Made by a program: the position numbers and the translations under genes
Part shown: one piece after another, positions 28,568-34,564 of the stretch
How the letters are laid out: the number at the start of each line of letters is the position of its first letter
Position numbering within the stretch: the stretch's first letter is position 1
The notes under the pieces: model-generated
Database searches by the model: none
Told to the model about the DNA's origin: nothing
What the model saw: the letters and a program-made list of their open reading frames with translations, nothing else
Assembly: GCA_027019785.1 (NCBI GenBank)
Contig: JALUWF010000325.1
Span: forward strand, 1 to 34,909
DNA length: 34,909 bases
Direction: 5' to 3'
Source: Mariprofundus sp.
GTDB taxonomy: Bacteria > Pseudomonadota > Zetaproteobacteria > Mariprofundales > Mariprofundaceae

Positions 28568-29032
28568 TTGGCCAGACCTGTTGAAAAAGTTATTTTGCAA
28601 CCGGACAAGCGCGGCGTCGTCTGGGATCTGGTGCTATATATTCCTACGGTCAGCATACTGGCATTTTACGGTCTGACGCTCTGGTATGGTGAAAAATACA
28701 TGCCGGTGGCCTATCTGTTGTGGTTTATGGCCTGTTTTTTCACGATTGCCGGGGCCAAGCGAATTATGGGGCGTCTGTTGCTGTTGGCGCAGACGCCGGT
28801 AGCAATCGCCGTGGATAAAAAACGCAAGGCGAGCATCTACCTAAAAAACAATAAAACCATTTCGCTGATGAGTGACTTGCGATATTTCAAGGATCACGCT
28901 GGAAAGAGTTTTGGTCTGACAGGGCAGGATGCTTCAGGAAAGCAGTGGCAGTTCGTGTTTCATAAAGGGCAATTCGCATCAGAATCCGATTTTTCGCAGT
29001 TAGTCAGGGTACTGGAAGCGTTTGGTCGCTAG
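28568..29032 (+). CDS. Unknown two-helix membrane protein
   Basis: The 154-aa product has two hydrophobic helices (about residues 19-40 and 43-62), then a soluble domain of about 85 residues with AIAVDKKRKASIYLKNNKT and WQFVFHKGQFASESDF, reminiscent of small PH-like photosystem-assembly or YcxB-type membrane domains; I cannot assign a family. It starts at TTG 28568, two bases after the previous stop, and ends the four-gene cassette. No terminator hairpin is visible directly after it. Confidence 0.65.
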   Translation: MARPVEKVILQPDKRGVVWDLVLYIPTVSILAFYGLTLWYGEKYMPVAYLLWFMACFFTIAGAKRIMGRLLLLAQTPVAIAVDKKRKASIYLKNNKTISLMSDLRYFKDHAGKSFGLTGQDASGKQWQFVFHKGQFASESDFSQLVRVLEAFGR

Positions 29033-29073
29033 TTCCTTGCGGATATTATTTTGCATAAAATGCAGAAGTTTTT

Positions 29074-29170
29074 ACCACAGAGGACGCAGAGTTTCACAGA
29101 GTAAAAACAAATCAGACGGAAGTATGTTGACTTTACTTCTTATCTGCGTTCATCTGTGTTTATCTGTGGT
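29074..29170. repeat. Palindromic intergenic repeat, CCACAGAG type
   Basis: The left arm from 29074 (ACCACAGAGGACGCAGAG with CACAGAG) and the right arm ending 29170 (ATCTGCGTTCATCTGTG with TCTGTGGT) are imperfect inverted copies around a 40-nt AT-rich centre. Similar ACCACAGAG ... CACAGAG sequences are a widespread dispersed palindromic family in bacteria. The centre contains TTGACT, which might supply a -35 to the next gene. Confidence 0.7.
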
Positions 29171-29201
29171 TCCGGACTGTAGTATGTAAGTGGAGGTACG
29201 T

Positions 29202-29519
29202 ATGTTTATTACCATGAACCGTATTCCGGTTAATCCTGAATTCAGTGAGGCGTTTGAAGAGCGATTTGCGAGCCGTGCCGGGTTGGTAGATCACGCACCA
29301 GGCTTTGTTCGCAACCTGGTGATGCGACCGGAAAAAAATAGCAGTGACCGTTATATTGTCATGACACTGTGGGAATCTGAAGCAGATTTTGTCGCATGGA
29401 CGAAAACCGATGATTTTAAAAAAGCCCACTCCGGTGTCCATCAGGCCCCCGAAGGGATGTATCTCGGCCCAGGTAAAATTGAGGTGTACGAGACGGTGCT
29501 GGACTCTCTGACAGAGTAG
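29202..29519 (+). CDS. IsdG-type haem-degrading monooxygenase (ABM fold)
   Basis: The 105-aa product fits the antibiotic-biosynthesis-monooxygenase dimeric ferredoxin fold: FITMNRIPVN, APGFVRNLVM and YIVMTLWESEADFVAWTKTD. N6, W66 and H76 fall exactly where the catalytic Asn-Trp-His triad of IsdG/IsdI lies, so haem cleavage with iron release is plausible rather than generic monooxygenase activity. ATG 29202 is 5 nt after GGAGG; a GTG at 29190 would swallow that site. It stands alone between a palindromic repeat and an FNR-type site. Confidence 0.8.
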   Translation: MFITMNRIPVNPEFSEAFEERFASRAGLVDHAPGFVRNLVMRPEKNSSDRYIVMTLWESEADFVAWTKTDDFKKAHSGVHQAPEGMYLGPGKIEVYETVLDSLTE

Positions 29520-29584
29520 GTCAAAAAGGTTCTTAAACAGGTTCGACATTGTTGATAAAATAACCATATTGGCACTGATATCAA

Positions 29585-29598
29585 TTGATTGACATCAA
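29585..29598. promoter_or_regulatory. FNR/ANR-type oxygen-responsive site
   Basis: TTGAT-TGAC-ATCAA is a perfect match to the FNR/CRP-family consensus TTGAT-N4-ATCAA. It lies about 76 nt before a 26-residue membrane-peptide gene. TGTGATAAA at 29635-29643 is a possible extended -10, placing the site near -58, a usual class I distance. Confidence 0.7.
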
Positions 29599-29667
29599 GC
29601 GGGCCGGTGGCTAGAGTCTAGGCCGTTTTGGAGATGTGATAAACAGTTCAATAAGGAGGGTTTAAAA

Positions 29668-29748
29668 ATGAGAGAGATGATGCCAATAGTTTTTCTGGCG
29701 CTGTTCGCTGCAGCTGCGATTGTTCCGCTGATGGTTTTTAGCATGTAA
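29668..29748 (+). CDS. 26-residue single-helix membrane peptide
   Basis: An unusually strong AAGGAGGG lies 7 nt before ATG. The peptide starts MREMMP, followed by about 20 hydrophobic residues (IVFLALFAAAAIVPLMVFSM). Such peptides often stabilise terminal oxidases (CydX-, CcoM- or CtaM-type roles), but the sequence itself matches none that I recognise. Its position just after an FNR-type site and upstream of the cbb3 operon favours an oxygen-limited function. The short length makes chance possible, but the ribosome site argues against it. Confidence 0.65.
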   Translation: MREMMPIVFLALFAAAAIVPLMVFSM

Positions 29749-29767
29749 GAATGCAACTTGATCGGCT

Positions 29768-29818
29768 GCTAAGCAGATAACAGGTACAGTGTTTATCAAT
29801 ATACTTGATTCCTGTTTA
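29768..29818 (+). other. Imperfect stem-loop downstream of the membrane peptide
   Basis: GCTAA-...-AACAGG can pair with CCTGTTTAGC across an AT-rich loop containing ATCAA and TTGAT half-sites in everted order. There is no direct T-tract. It may be a 3' structure of the small-peptide transcript. Confidence 0.25.
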
Positions 29819-29892
29819 GCACCGGCTCGATTGGCAACAATATAGCAAGAAAAAAGCAAGAAAAATTTTAATGAGAATGTAATATGTCAAAT

Positions 29893-29920
29893 AAAAAAAG
29901 ACCTGAGCGGGTCTTTTTTT
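29893..29920. terminator. Bidirectional intrinsic terminator
   Basis: AAAAAAAGACC and GGTCTTTTTTT flank the loop TGAGCG. A- and T-tracts on both sides allow termination of the rightward peptide gene and of the leftward 61-codon gene whose stop lies at its edge. Confidence 0.85.
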
Positions 29921-30104
29921 ATTTACGATGAAGAATATCCCATGTCATCCAGCCGATCACCACCGCACCAATGCCGACGGTAGATGCAATGGCCAGGCGT
30001 TCTGTGAACCCTGAAACCAGCCCGCCGACGAACATGTGTACCGTATAGCCCAGGATAAATAGTGATGCGGTAGCGCCAATGGTGTAAGCAATAAATTTTC
30101 GCAT
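29919..30104 (-). CDS. Small two-helix membrane protein, unknown
   Basis: On the reverse strand a 61-aa product, starting MRKFIAYTIGATASLF, has two hydrophobic helices (about residues 4-25 and 36-57) and a basic end (LHRK). No Shine-Dalgarno site is evident before the ATG, which lowers confidence, but its end coincides with a bidirectional terminator and its composition is coherent. It is divergent from the cbb3 operon, sharing the upstream region. Confidence 0.5.
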   Translation of the reverse strand: MRKFIAYTIGATASLFILGYTVHMFVGGLVSGFTERLAIASTVGIGAVVIGWMTWDILHRK

Positions 30105-30356
30105 AGGTGTATCATGCGGATGAAGCCGGGAGCAGTCAACCGCCTGTAAATTCCAGGTCAGTAAAATCTCTTCCAGATGGCACTGATGAGCTCCTTACGG
30201 AAAATAAATCTGTGTACTCTATGGGTCAAGATTTTCCTGATTGTTTCCGGCCATAAAGGGTTGGGAAAATTTTAAAATGAAAGAAGGTGCAGCTATAGCA
30301 GCGCATTGTTGCAGGGTTTGCGCGACTGAAGTATTGGCGCACGTTAACATTAAGGA
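30105..30356. other. Upstream region of the cbb3 operon, no gene seen
   Basis: No frame with a ribosome site is present. It includes an inverted TTTCC ... GGAAA pair (near 30246-30269), an AAAATTTTAAAAT tract, and GTTTGCGCGACTGAAGT at 30316-30332, which nearly repeats a 17-mer in the glmU leader. It may hold a short RNA or regulator sites, but nothing is decisive. Confidence 0.4.
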
Positions 30357-30377
30357 ATAGTGAAGTGATAGTGAAGT
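30356..30377 (+). promoter_or_regulatory. Two 11-bp direct repeats upstream of cbb3 promoter
   Basis: AATAGTGAAGT and GATAGTGAAGT are back-to-back with a period of exactly 11 bp, one helical turn. That is the layout of OmpR/PhoB-family response-regulator boxes. They end 17 bases before a TTGACA hexamer. Confidence 0.55.
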
Positions 30378-30445
30378 AATGCTTTAGAAAGCATTTGACA
30401 TGGCTTCATGCAGGGTAGTAGCGTGCGGCTGTTGCTTGATATAAA
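30378..30445 (+). promoter_or_regulatory. Palindrome and candidate promoters of the cbb3 operon
   Basis: AATGCTTT-AG-AAAGCATT (30378-30395) is an 18-bp palindrome that runs into TTGACA (30395-30400). No good -10 lies 17 nt after it: TAGTAG at 30416 and TAGCGT at 30419 are weak. A separate extended -10, TGATATAAA, is at 30437-30445 and would start RNA just before the ribosome site. The weak core favours activator dependence. Confidence 0.45.
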
Positions 30446-30466
30446 CTGGCACCAGAAGGAGGGAAT

Positions 30467-30769
30467 ATGAACAAAACGCAATTGTTATCATTTACAGTAG
30501 GAATGATCACAGGCGCTGGCAATGGTTCGGTGTTTGTGGTGTGTATGAACGATTTTATGGGGCGTGGCCCATACAGTACGGCTGGGATGTGGGGCTTTGA
30601 CGCTTACAATCCGGCTACATTTGCAGGCTTTCAGAATTTTGTAATGCTGCTGTTCGGTGTTGCATTCTGGGTGATTATGATGCTTGGCTTGAAAGGCGCG
30701 GCAGATGCCGAAGGCCAGCCGGTCATTGGTCATGATTTCGAAGCAGTTCACGATGCGACAGGGAGGTAA
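30467..30769 (+). CDS. Two-helix membrane protein of the cbb3 operon
   Basis: The 100-aa product begins MNKTQLLSFTVGM and has two hydrophobic helices (about residues 6-27 and 54-75) joined by an aromatic and glycine-rich loop (GRGPYSTAGMWGFDAYNP). I recognise no standard Cco subunit. It follows a strong AAGGAGGG and is the first gene of the oxidase operon, so an accessory or assembly role in the oxidase is likely. A polar tail of 25 residues ends the protein. Confidence 0.8.
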   Translation: MNKTQLLSFTVGMITGAGNGSVFVVCMNDFMGRGPYSTAGMWGFDAYNPATFAGFQNFVMLLFGVAFWVIMMLGLKGAADAEGQPVIGHDFEAVHDATGR

Positions 30770-30772
30770 GAG

Positions 30773-30934
30773 ATGGCACTAGTAGCTGGGTTAATGGGAA
30801 TATTACTTGCTTTTGCATCCATGTGGGTGGGCTGGTATATCATGGCACAATATCCTGCATTAAGAGATAAGAATATGGCGGAGTATGAGCGCCGCCAGGT
30901 TGAAGTCAGAAAGATTCTGGCGGGCGGAAAATGA
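30773..30934 (+). CDS. 53-residue single-helix protein of the cbb3 operon
   Basis: GGGAGG precedes the ATG, three bases after the previous stop. The peptide has one N-terminal helix (about residues 3-24, ending WVGWYIM) and a charged amphipathic tail (RDKNMAEYERRQVEVRKIL). This layout resembles CcoQ/CcoS-type small oxidase proteins but without a clear sequence signature. It is too short for many automatic gene callers. Confidence 0.75.
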   Translation: MALVAGLMGILLAFASMWVGWYIMAQYPALRDKNMAEYERRQVEVRKILAGGK

Positions 30935-30982
30935 ATTTGATCTTTGTAGAAACAAATCAAAGTAAGGAGGAAGGATACTACA

Positions 30983-32395
30983 ATGGGTGCATTTAAATAT
31001 TTATTTGGCAAAGAGGAGGAGATTCCGCAGGGAACTGCGGCCATCCTCTTTGGTTTTGGTTCCATCGTGTGGTTTATTATCGGCACGGGATTGGGATCTT
31101 TCAACGCGGCCAAGCTGGCGTTTCCCGATTTTGTGACGGGTAACTACGCCTTTGCATTTGGTCATATGCGTCAGGTACACGTGATGACAGTGATCTTCGG
31201 CTGGATCTGGGGTGCGTTTTGCATGGCGTTCATGTATATCACGCCGGCGCTTGGTAATACCAAGCTGTGGAGTGAGAAACTGGGCGTGTGGAATGTGCTA
31301 ACCTGGAATGTTGGGTTGGCGCTGGGTCTCTCTACACTGTGGTGTGGTATGACATCCGGTCGCGAGTATTCAGATTTTATCTGGCCGATTGATCTGTGGA
31401 TAGCATTTTTGATTGTGCTTCCGACCGGTATTAATGTCTGGATGACGATTATCAATCGTCGTACGCAGGGCATCTATACAACCAACTGGTTCTTTGCCGC
31501 TGCATCCTTTATGACAATTATCGTATTCCTGATTGGTAATCTGCCGGAGTTCTTTCATCTGACTGGTCTGAATGAGGCTTATATGACATGGTGGTTCGCC
31601 CATAATATTCTGGGCCTGCTGATCACGCCGGTGGCAGCTGCAATCAGTTATTACATTATTCCGAAGATTACTGGTAACCCGCTCTATTCTCACCGCGTGG
31701 GTCATCTGCACTTCTGGTCTCTGGTGGTATTCTACTCCACACCTGCAGCGCATCATCTAATGGGTTCGCCACTGCCGGAATGGCTGAAGTCATTCGCGTC
31801 AGTGGAAGGTGTGTTGATTTTGATTCCGGCTATGGCCTTTGTGTGTAACATCACACTAACCATGCAGGGGCGCTGGCGCATGTTTGTTGAGAACATTGAG
31901 ATTCGTTATGCGGCGACATCCAGCTTGCTGGCTATTCCGCTGAACATGCAGGGCGGCTTCCAGCAGACCCGTGCTATTAACTGGTACGTGCATGGCACCG
32001 GCTGGATTGTGGCGCATGATCACCTGGCGCTGCTGGGCTTCTCTACCTTTGCTGAGGTTTCCGCTGTGGTGTATGGCATGCAGACGCTGATGAAACGCAA
32101 ACTGTGGTCCTATTCGCTGCAAAACTTCCACTACTGGATGCTGCTTGTTGGCTTCGGTATCTACTGGACGACCATGACTATTGCCGGTCTGATTCAAGGT
32201 GCAGGCAAGGTGTTCGAGGTGCCTTATATTGACGTGGTCATTGCAGAACACCCTTATATGATCGGACGCTGGTTTGGTGGTACGATGGTGTTCATCGGCA
32301 ACATCGTATGGTTGTATAATATGTATATGACAGCCAAGTCTGGAGCCGAGGTTCCGGAAGGCTTGCTGCCGCAAGAGATTGCTTACGATCGTTGA
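30983..32395 (+). CDS. ccoN: cbb3-type cytochrome c oxidase subunit I (CcoN)
   Basis: CcoN reduces oxygen at the haem b3-copper centre with high affinity. The 470-aa, twelve-helix product has copper-B ligands H207 (WWFAHN) and H257-H258 (AAHHLM), the cross-linking tyrosine Y251 six residues before that pair, haem b3 and b ligands H345 and H347 (AHDHLAL), and the first low-spin ligand H66 in HMRQVHVMT. This numbering is the same as I recall for the Pseudomonas stutzeri enzyme, so the active site appears complete. TAAGGAGGA lies before the ATG. Confidence 0.96.
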   Translation: MGAFKYLFGKEEEIPQGTAAILFGFGSIVWFIIGTGLGSFNAAKLAFPDFVTGNYAFAFGHMRQVHVMTVIFGWIWGAFCMAFMYITPALGNTKLWSEKLGVWNVLTWNVGLALGLSTLWCGMTSGREYSDFIWPIDLWIAFLIVLPTGINVWMTIINRRTQGIYTTNWFFAAASFMTIIVFLIGNLPEFFHLTGLNEAYMTWWFAHNILGLLITPVAAAISYYIIPKITGNPLYSHRVGHLHFWSLVVFYSTPAAHHLMGSPLPEWLKSFASVEGVLILIPAMAFVCNITLTMQGRWRMFVENIEIRYAATSSLLAIPLNMQGGFQQTRAINWYVHGTGWIVAHDHLALLGFSTFAEVSAVVYGMQTLMKRKLWSYSLQNFHYWMLLVGFGIYWTTMTIAGLIQGAGKVFEVPYIDVVIAEHPYMIGRWFGGTMVFIGNIVWLYNMYMTAKSGAEVPEGLLPQEIAYDR

Positions 32396-32405
32396 TTATT
32401 GATAA

Positions 32406-32433
32406 GCGGAGGCTGAATCCGTTCAGCCTCCGC
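32406..32433 (+). promoter_or_regulatory. 12-bp intercistronic hairpin after ccoN
   Basis: GCGGAGGCTGAA and TTCAGCCTCCGC form a perfect 12-bp stem with loop TCCG, 10 nt after the ccoN stop. It lacks a T-tract, so it is more likely an RNA-stability or processing element than a terminator. It would protect upstream ccoN mRNA and could set different levels of CcoN and CcoO. Confidence 0.75.
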
Positions 32434-32476
32434 CCTTCAACGGTTCATGTGCAGGTTTCACGGTATTATTACCAGA

Positions 32477-32524
32477 TTAATGCAATAAAGAATTGATGTA
32501 ATAAAGAAATGATGCAATAAAATA
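32477..32524 (+). repeat. Three 16-bp AT-rich tandem repeats before ccoO
   Basis: TTAATGCAATAAAGAA, TTGATGTAATAAAGAA and ATGATGCAATAAAATA follow one another directly. They end seven bases before the GGGAGGAG ribosome site of ccoO. An unstructured A/U-rich leader could enhance ribosome loading or hold an RNase E site. Confidence 0.8.
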
Positions 32525-32544
32525 GCAGAAAGGGAGGAGTTACA

Positions 32545-33504
32545 GTGGCATTTAGAGAATATAAGATGGGTGGGATGTTCTTCGGGTTTGCATTGGGTTT
32601 TTCAATGTTGATTACGATCTTCTTTCCAACAATCTACATTACAAACCATGGTGCACCGAATGATTATGGCCTGGATAAGACCATGACCTACGGTCATAAT
32701 AACGGTTTTACGTATAGTGATCCGTTTCTGAAACAGTGGCATAAGCCGATTAAGGCTGTGCTGAGCAAAGATCCAGTCACAGGCCAGGCGTTTGCCAAAC
32801 CGATGACAGTCTATGTGTACAGGGCAGGTGACCCATTCCCTAGTACAATCACGCATCCGCGTGTGCTGGCTGGTGAAGGTGTGATCGCTTTGAGTAAGTC
32901 AAAAGGCAAAATCGAAGCGGCTGACGATTCCAAAGGTGCCGTGTTTACATTAGCCAATGGTGCTTATAAGGGCAAAGAGCTCTCATATATTGTCGACCTG
33001 ACCGCTACACGTAACTGGACACCTACCCAGGTGCTGGCTGCAGTGCCTGTAGCACAGCAGTCCCATGCTTCACAGGGCCGTACGCTGTATATGCGTGAGG
33101 GCTGCTGGTGGTGTCACACATTGCTGCCTGAAGAGACTCAGGACTGGGAGACATTTGGTCGTCCCCCACTGGTTGGCGATTTGAATGGTCAGTCGCCGAC
33201 GACATTTGGTTCCGACCGCAAGGCCCCGGATCTGCTGCATGTGGGTAGCCGTAACTCTTCGCGTGAATGGATTACTATGCATCTGTTTAATCCGCGTTTG
33301 GTACAGCCGCACTCCATCATGCCTCGCTTTGATTATTTGTGGGGCGACAAGGATGCCAACGGTAAAACTATCAACTATACCAAGTGGCGTAAGGATTATC
33401 TGGAATATGCTGCCGGCAAAACGATTTACCCGCCTGAGGTTCCAACCCCGGCCAAGAGCAGTGAAGCATCGCATCTGATCGAATACCTGCTCGATCTGAA
33501 ATAA
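32545..33504 (+). CDS. ccoO: cbb3-type oxidase monohaem cytochrome c subunit (CcoO-like)
   Basis: The 319-aa product has an N-terminal anchor (about residues 9-33) and one haem c site C187-W-W-C190-H191 (REGCWWCHTL), the axial Met259 in HSIMPRF, and KAPDLLHVGSRNSSREW, which all match CcoO. It receives electrons and passes them to CcoN. It is longer than usual CcoO (about 200-240 aa) because of a segment of over 100 residues between the anchor and the haem motif (about 60-170). It starts with GTG behind GGGAGGAG. Confidence 0.93.
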   Translation: MAFREYKMGGMFFGFALGFSMLITIFFPTIYITNHGAPNDYGLDKTMTYGHNNGFTYSDPFLKQWHKPIKAVLSKDPVTGQAFAKPMTVYVYRAGDPFPSTITHPRVLAGEGVIALSKSKGKIEAADDSKGAVFTLANGAYKGKELSYIVDLTATRNWTPTQVLAAVPVAQQSHASQGRTLYMREGCWWCHTLLPEETQDWETFGRPPLVGDLNGQSPTTFGSDRKAPDLLHVGSRNSSREWITMHLFNPRLVQPHSIMPRFDYLWGDKDANGKTINYTKWRKDYLEYAAGKTIYPPEVPTPAKSSEASHLIEYLLDLK

Positions 33505-33519
33505 GGGAGGACAAATAAA

Positions 33520-34170
33520 ATGGGATTGAGACTGGATCGACCACTATACTCGCTCACCACGCATGACGAGAACCTGTCAGCTCAGCATATCTGGGAATAT
33601 GAAAGCCTGGGTGGCATTAAAGAGAACAATAACCCGGTGCCGGCACCAATTGCCGTGTTGCTGGTGCTTATTGTAACTACTGCCTTCATGCTGACATTTC
33701 CGCTTTGGGGGCAACGGCCTACTGCGGCCATTTATTCAGATTATGTTGATCTGCTGAAGTCGCCCGAAGTACAACAGGTGCTGGACAACAAGGATCTGAC
33801 GCCCTATCAGTCGGACGCACAAGCCATGAAGCTGATTGAAGATCGCCTGAGCCATTTTCCATCGCCGTATGCATTTCAGCGTAAACAGCATATTATGACA
33901 ATGGATCACCTGCGCTACCTGGCACCGAAGATCACTAAACTACGTGAATCAGGTGCTGATATGGAGCAGTATTCTATCATTGGGCCTAATATTGTGCGGC
34001 AGAACTTCTTCCGACTGGTTGATGGAAAAATCGTGGCCAAACAACCATGGTGGGATGCTGGCTATACCATTGATATCTTCTATGTGATCTATTTCTTTGC
34101 TGTTGTGTTCTGCCTGATTAAGGGGCTGCCGCCAACATCATGGGAACCGGATCACACCAAAGCACATTGA
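33520..34170 (+). CDS. CcoP-like subunit without haem-binding motifs
   Basis: The 216-aa product has HIWEYESLGGIKENNNPVPA at residues 23-42, recalling the CcoP N-terminus (HxWDG-x-IKELNNPLP), then a helix at about 43-63, a periplasmic region of about 115 residues, and a second helix at about 183-202. There is no CXXCH and only one cysteine (C198), so it cannot carry the two haems of normal CcoP. It could be a structural replacement. GGGAGGA precedes its ATG, 15 nt after ccoO. Confidence 0.8.
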   Translation: MGLRLDRPLYSLTTHDENLSAQHIWEYESLGGIKENNNPVPAPIAVLLVLIVTTAFMLTFPLWGQRPTAAIYSDYVDLLKSPEVQQVLDNKDLTPYQSDAQAMKLIEDRLSHFPSPYAFQRKQHIMTMDHLRYLAPKITKLRESGADMEQYSIIGPNIVRQNFFRLVDGKIVAKQPWWDAGYTIDIFYVIYFFAVVFCLIKGLPPTSWEPDHTKAH

Positions 34171-34215
34171 TCTGAAATTGAATAGAACAACTATAAAATA
34201 TACAAGGAGAATTAT

Positions 34216-34350
34216 ATGATTGATTTGGATATGCCGACTGCAGCTGGATTTGGTGTGATTTGTATTGCCTTCTTTGCACCCTATTTTTATGCATTTTTTC
34301 TTGATAAATGGAAAAAGGACACACCTGATCCAAGACGTCGTACATTTTAA
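34216..34350 (+). CDS. 44-residue single-helix protein ending the cbb3 operon
   Basis: AAGGAGA lies 5 nt before ATG. The peptide starts MIDLDMPTAAGF, then a helix (about residues 12-29, rich in Phe and Tyr) and a basic tail (KWKKDTPDPRRRTF). Layout and position fit a CcoQ/CcoM-like small oxidase subunit, but no sequence signature proves it. A strong terminator follows. Confidence 0.75.
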   Translation: MIDLDMPTAAGFGVICIAFFAPYFYAFFLDKWKKDTPDPRRRTF

Positions 34351-34399
34351 TAACGTCCTGGTTGCCAGTATCTGATATTGGTGGTGGTTCATTTTAAAT

Positions 34400-34437
34400 A
34401 AAAAAACGCGGCATCATTCTGATGTCGCGTTTTTTTA
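34400..34437 (+). terminator. Strong intrinsic terminator of the cbb3 operon
   Basis: ACGCGGCATCA and TGATGTCGCGT pair over 11 positions (one G-U) around TTC, flanked by 7-A and 7-T tracts. It could act in both directions. Confidence 0.93.
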
Positions 34438-34564
34438 TGCTTTCAGGTGACAAACGTATCATGCAATGTGGTGTGGAACCCATGTGTAGCTGTACAACAA
34501 TTAAATTGGTGGTGATCCACTTTGTTGGATTAAATCAAAATACTGAACAGAAAAAGATATTTTC
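34438..34564. other. Spacer before the group II intron, no gene seen
   Basis: 127 bases without a credible frame or ribosome site. It ends in AGAAAAAGATATTTTC, the presumed 5' exon of the intron. Confidence 0.4.

Noticed and set aside
29554-29567. Second FNR site TTGAT-AAAA-TAACC
   Set aside because: Right half does not match ATCAA; only the site at 29585 is complete.
30437-30450. TTGAT-ATAA-ACTGG as an FNR site for the cbb3 operon
   Set aside because: Only the left half matches; the right half agrees at one or two bases.
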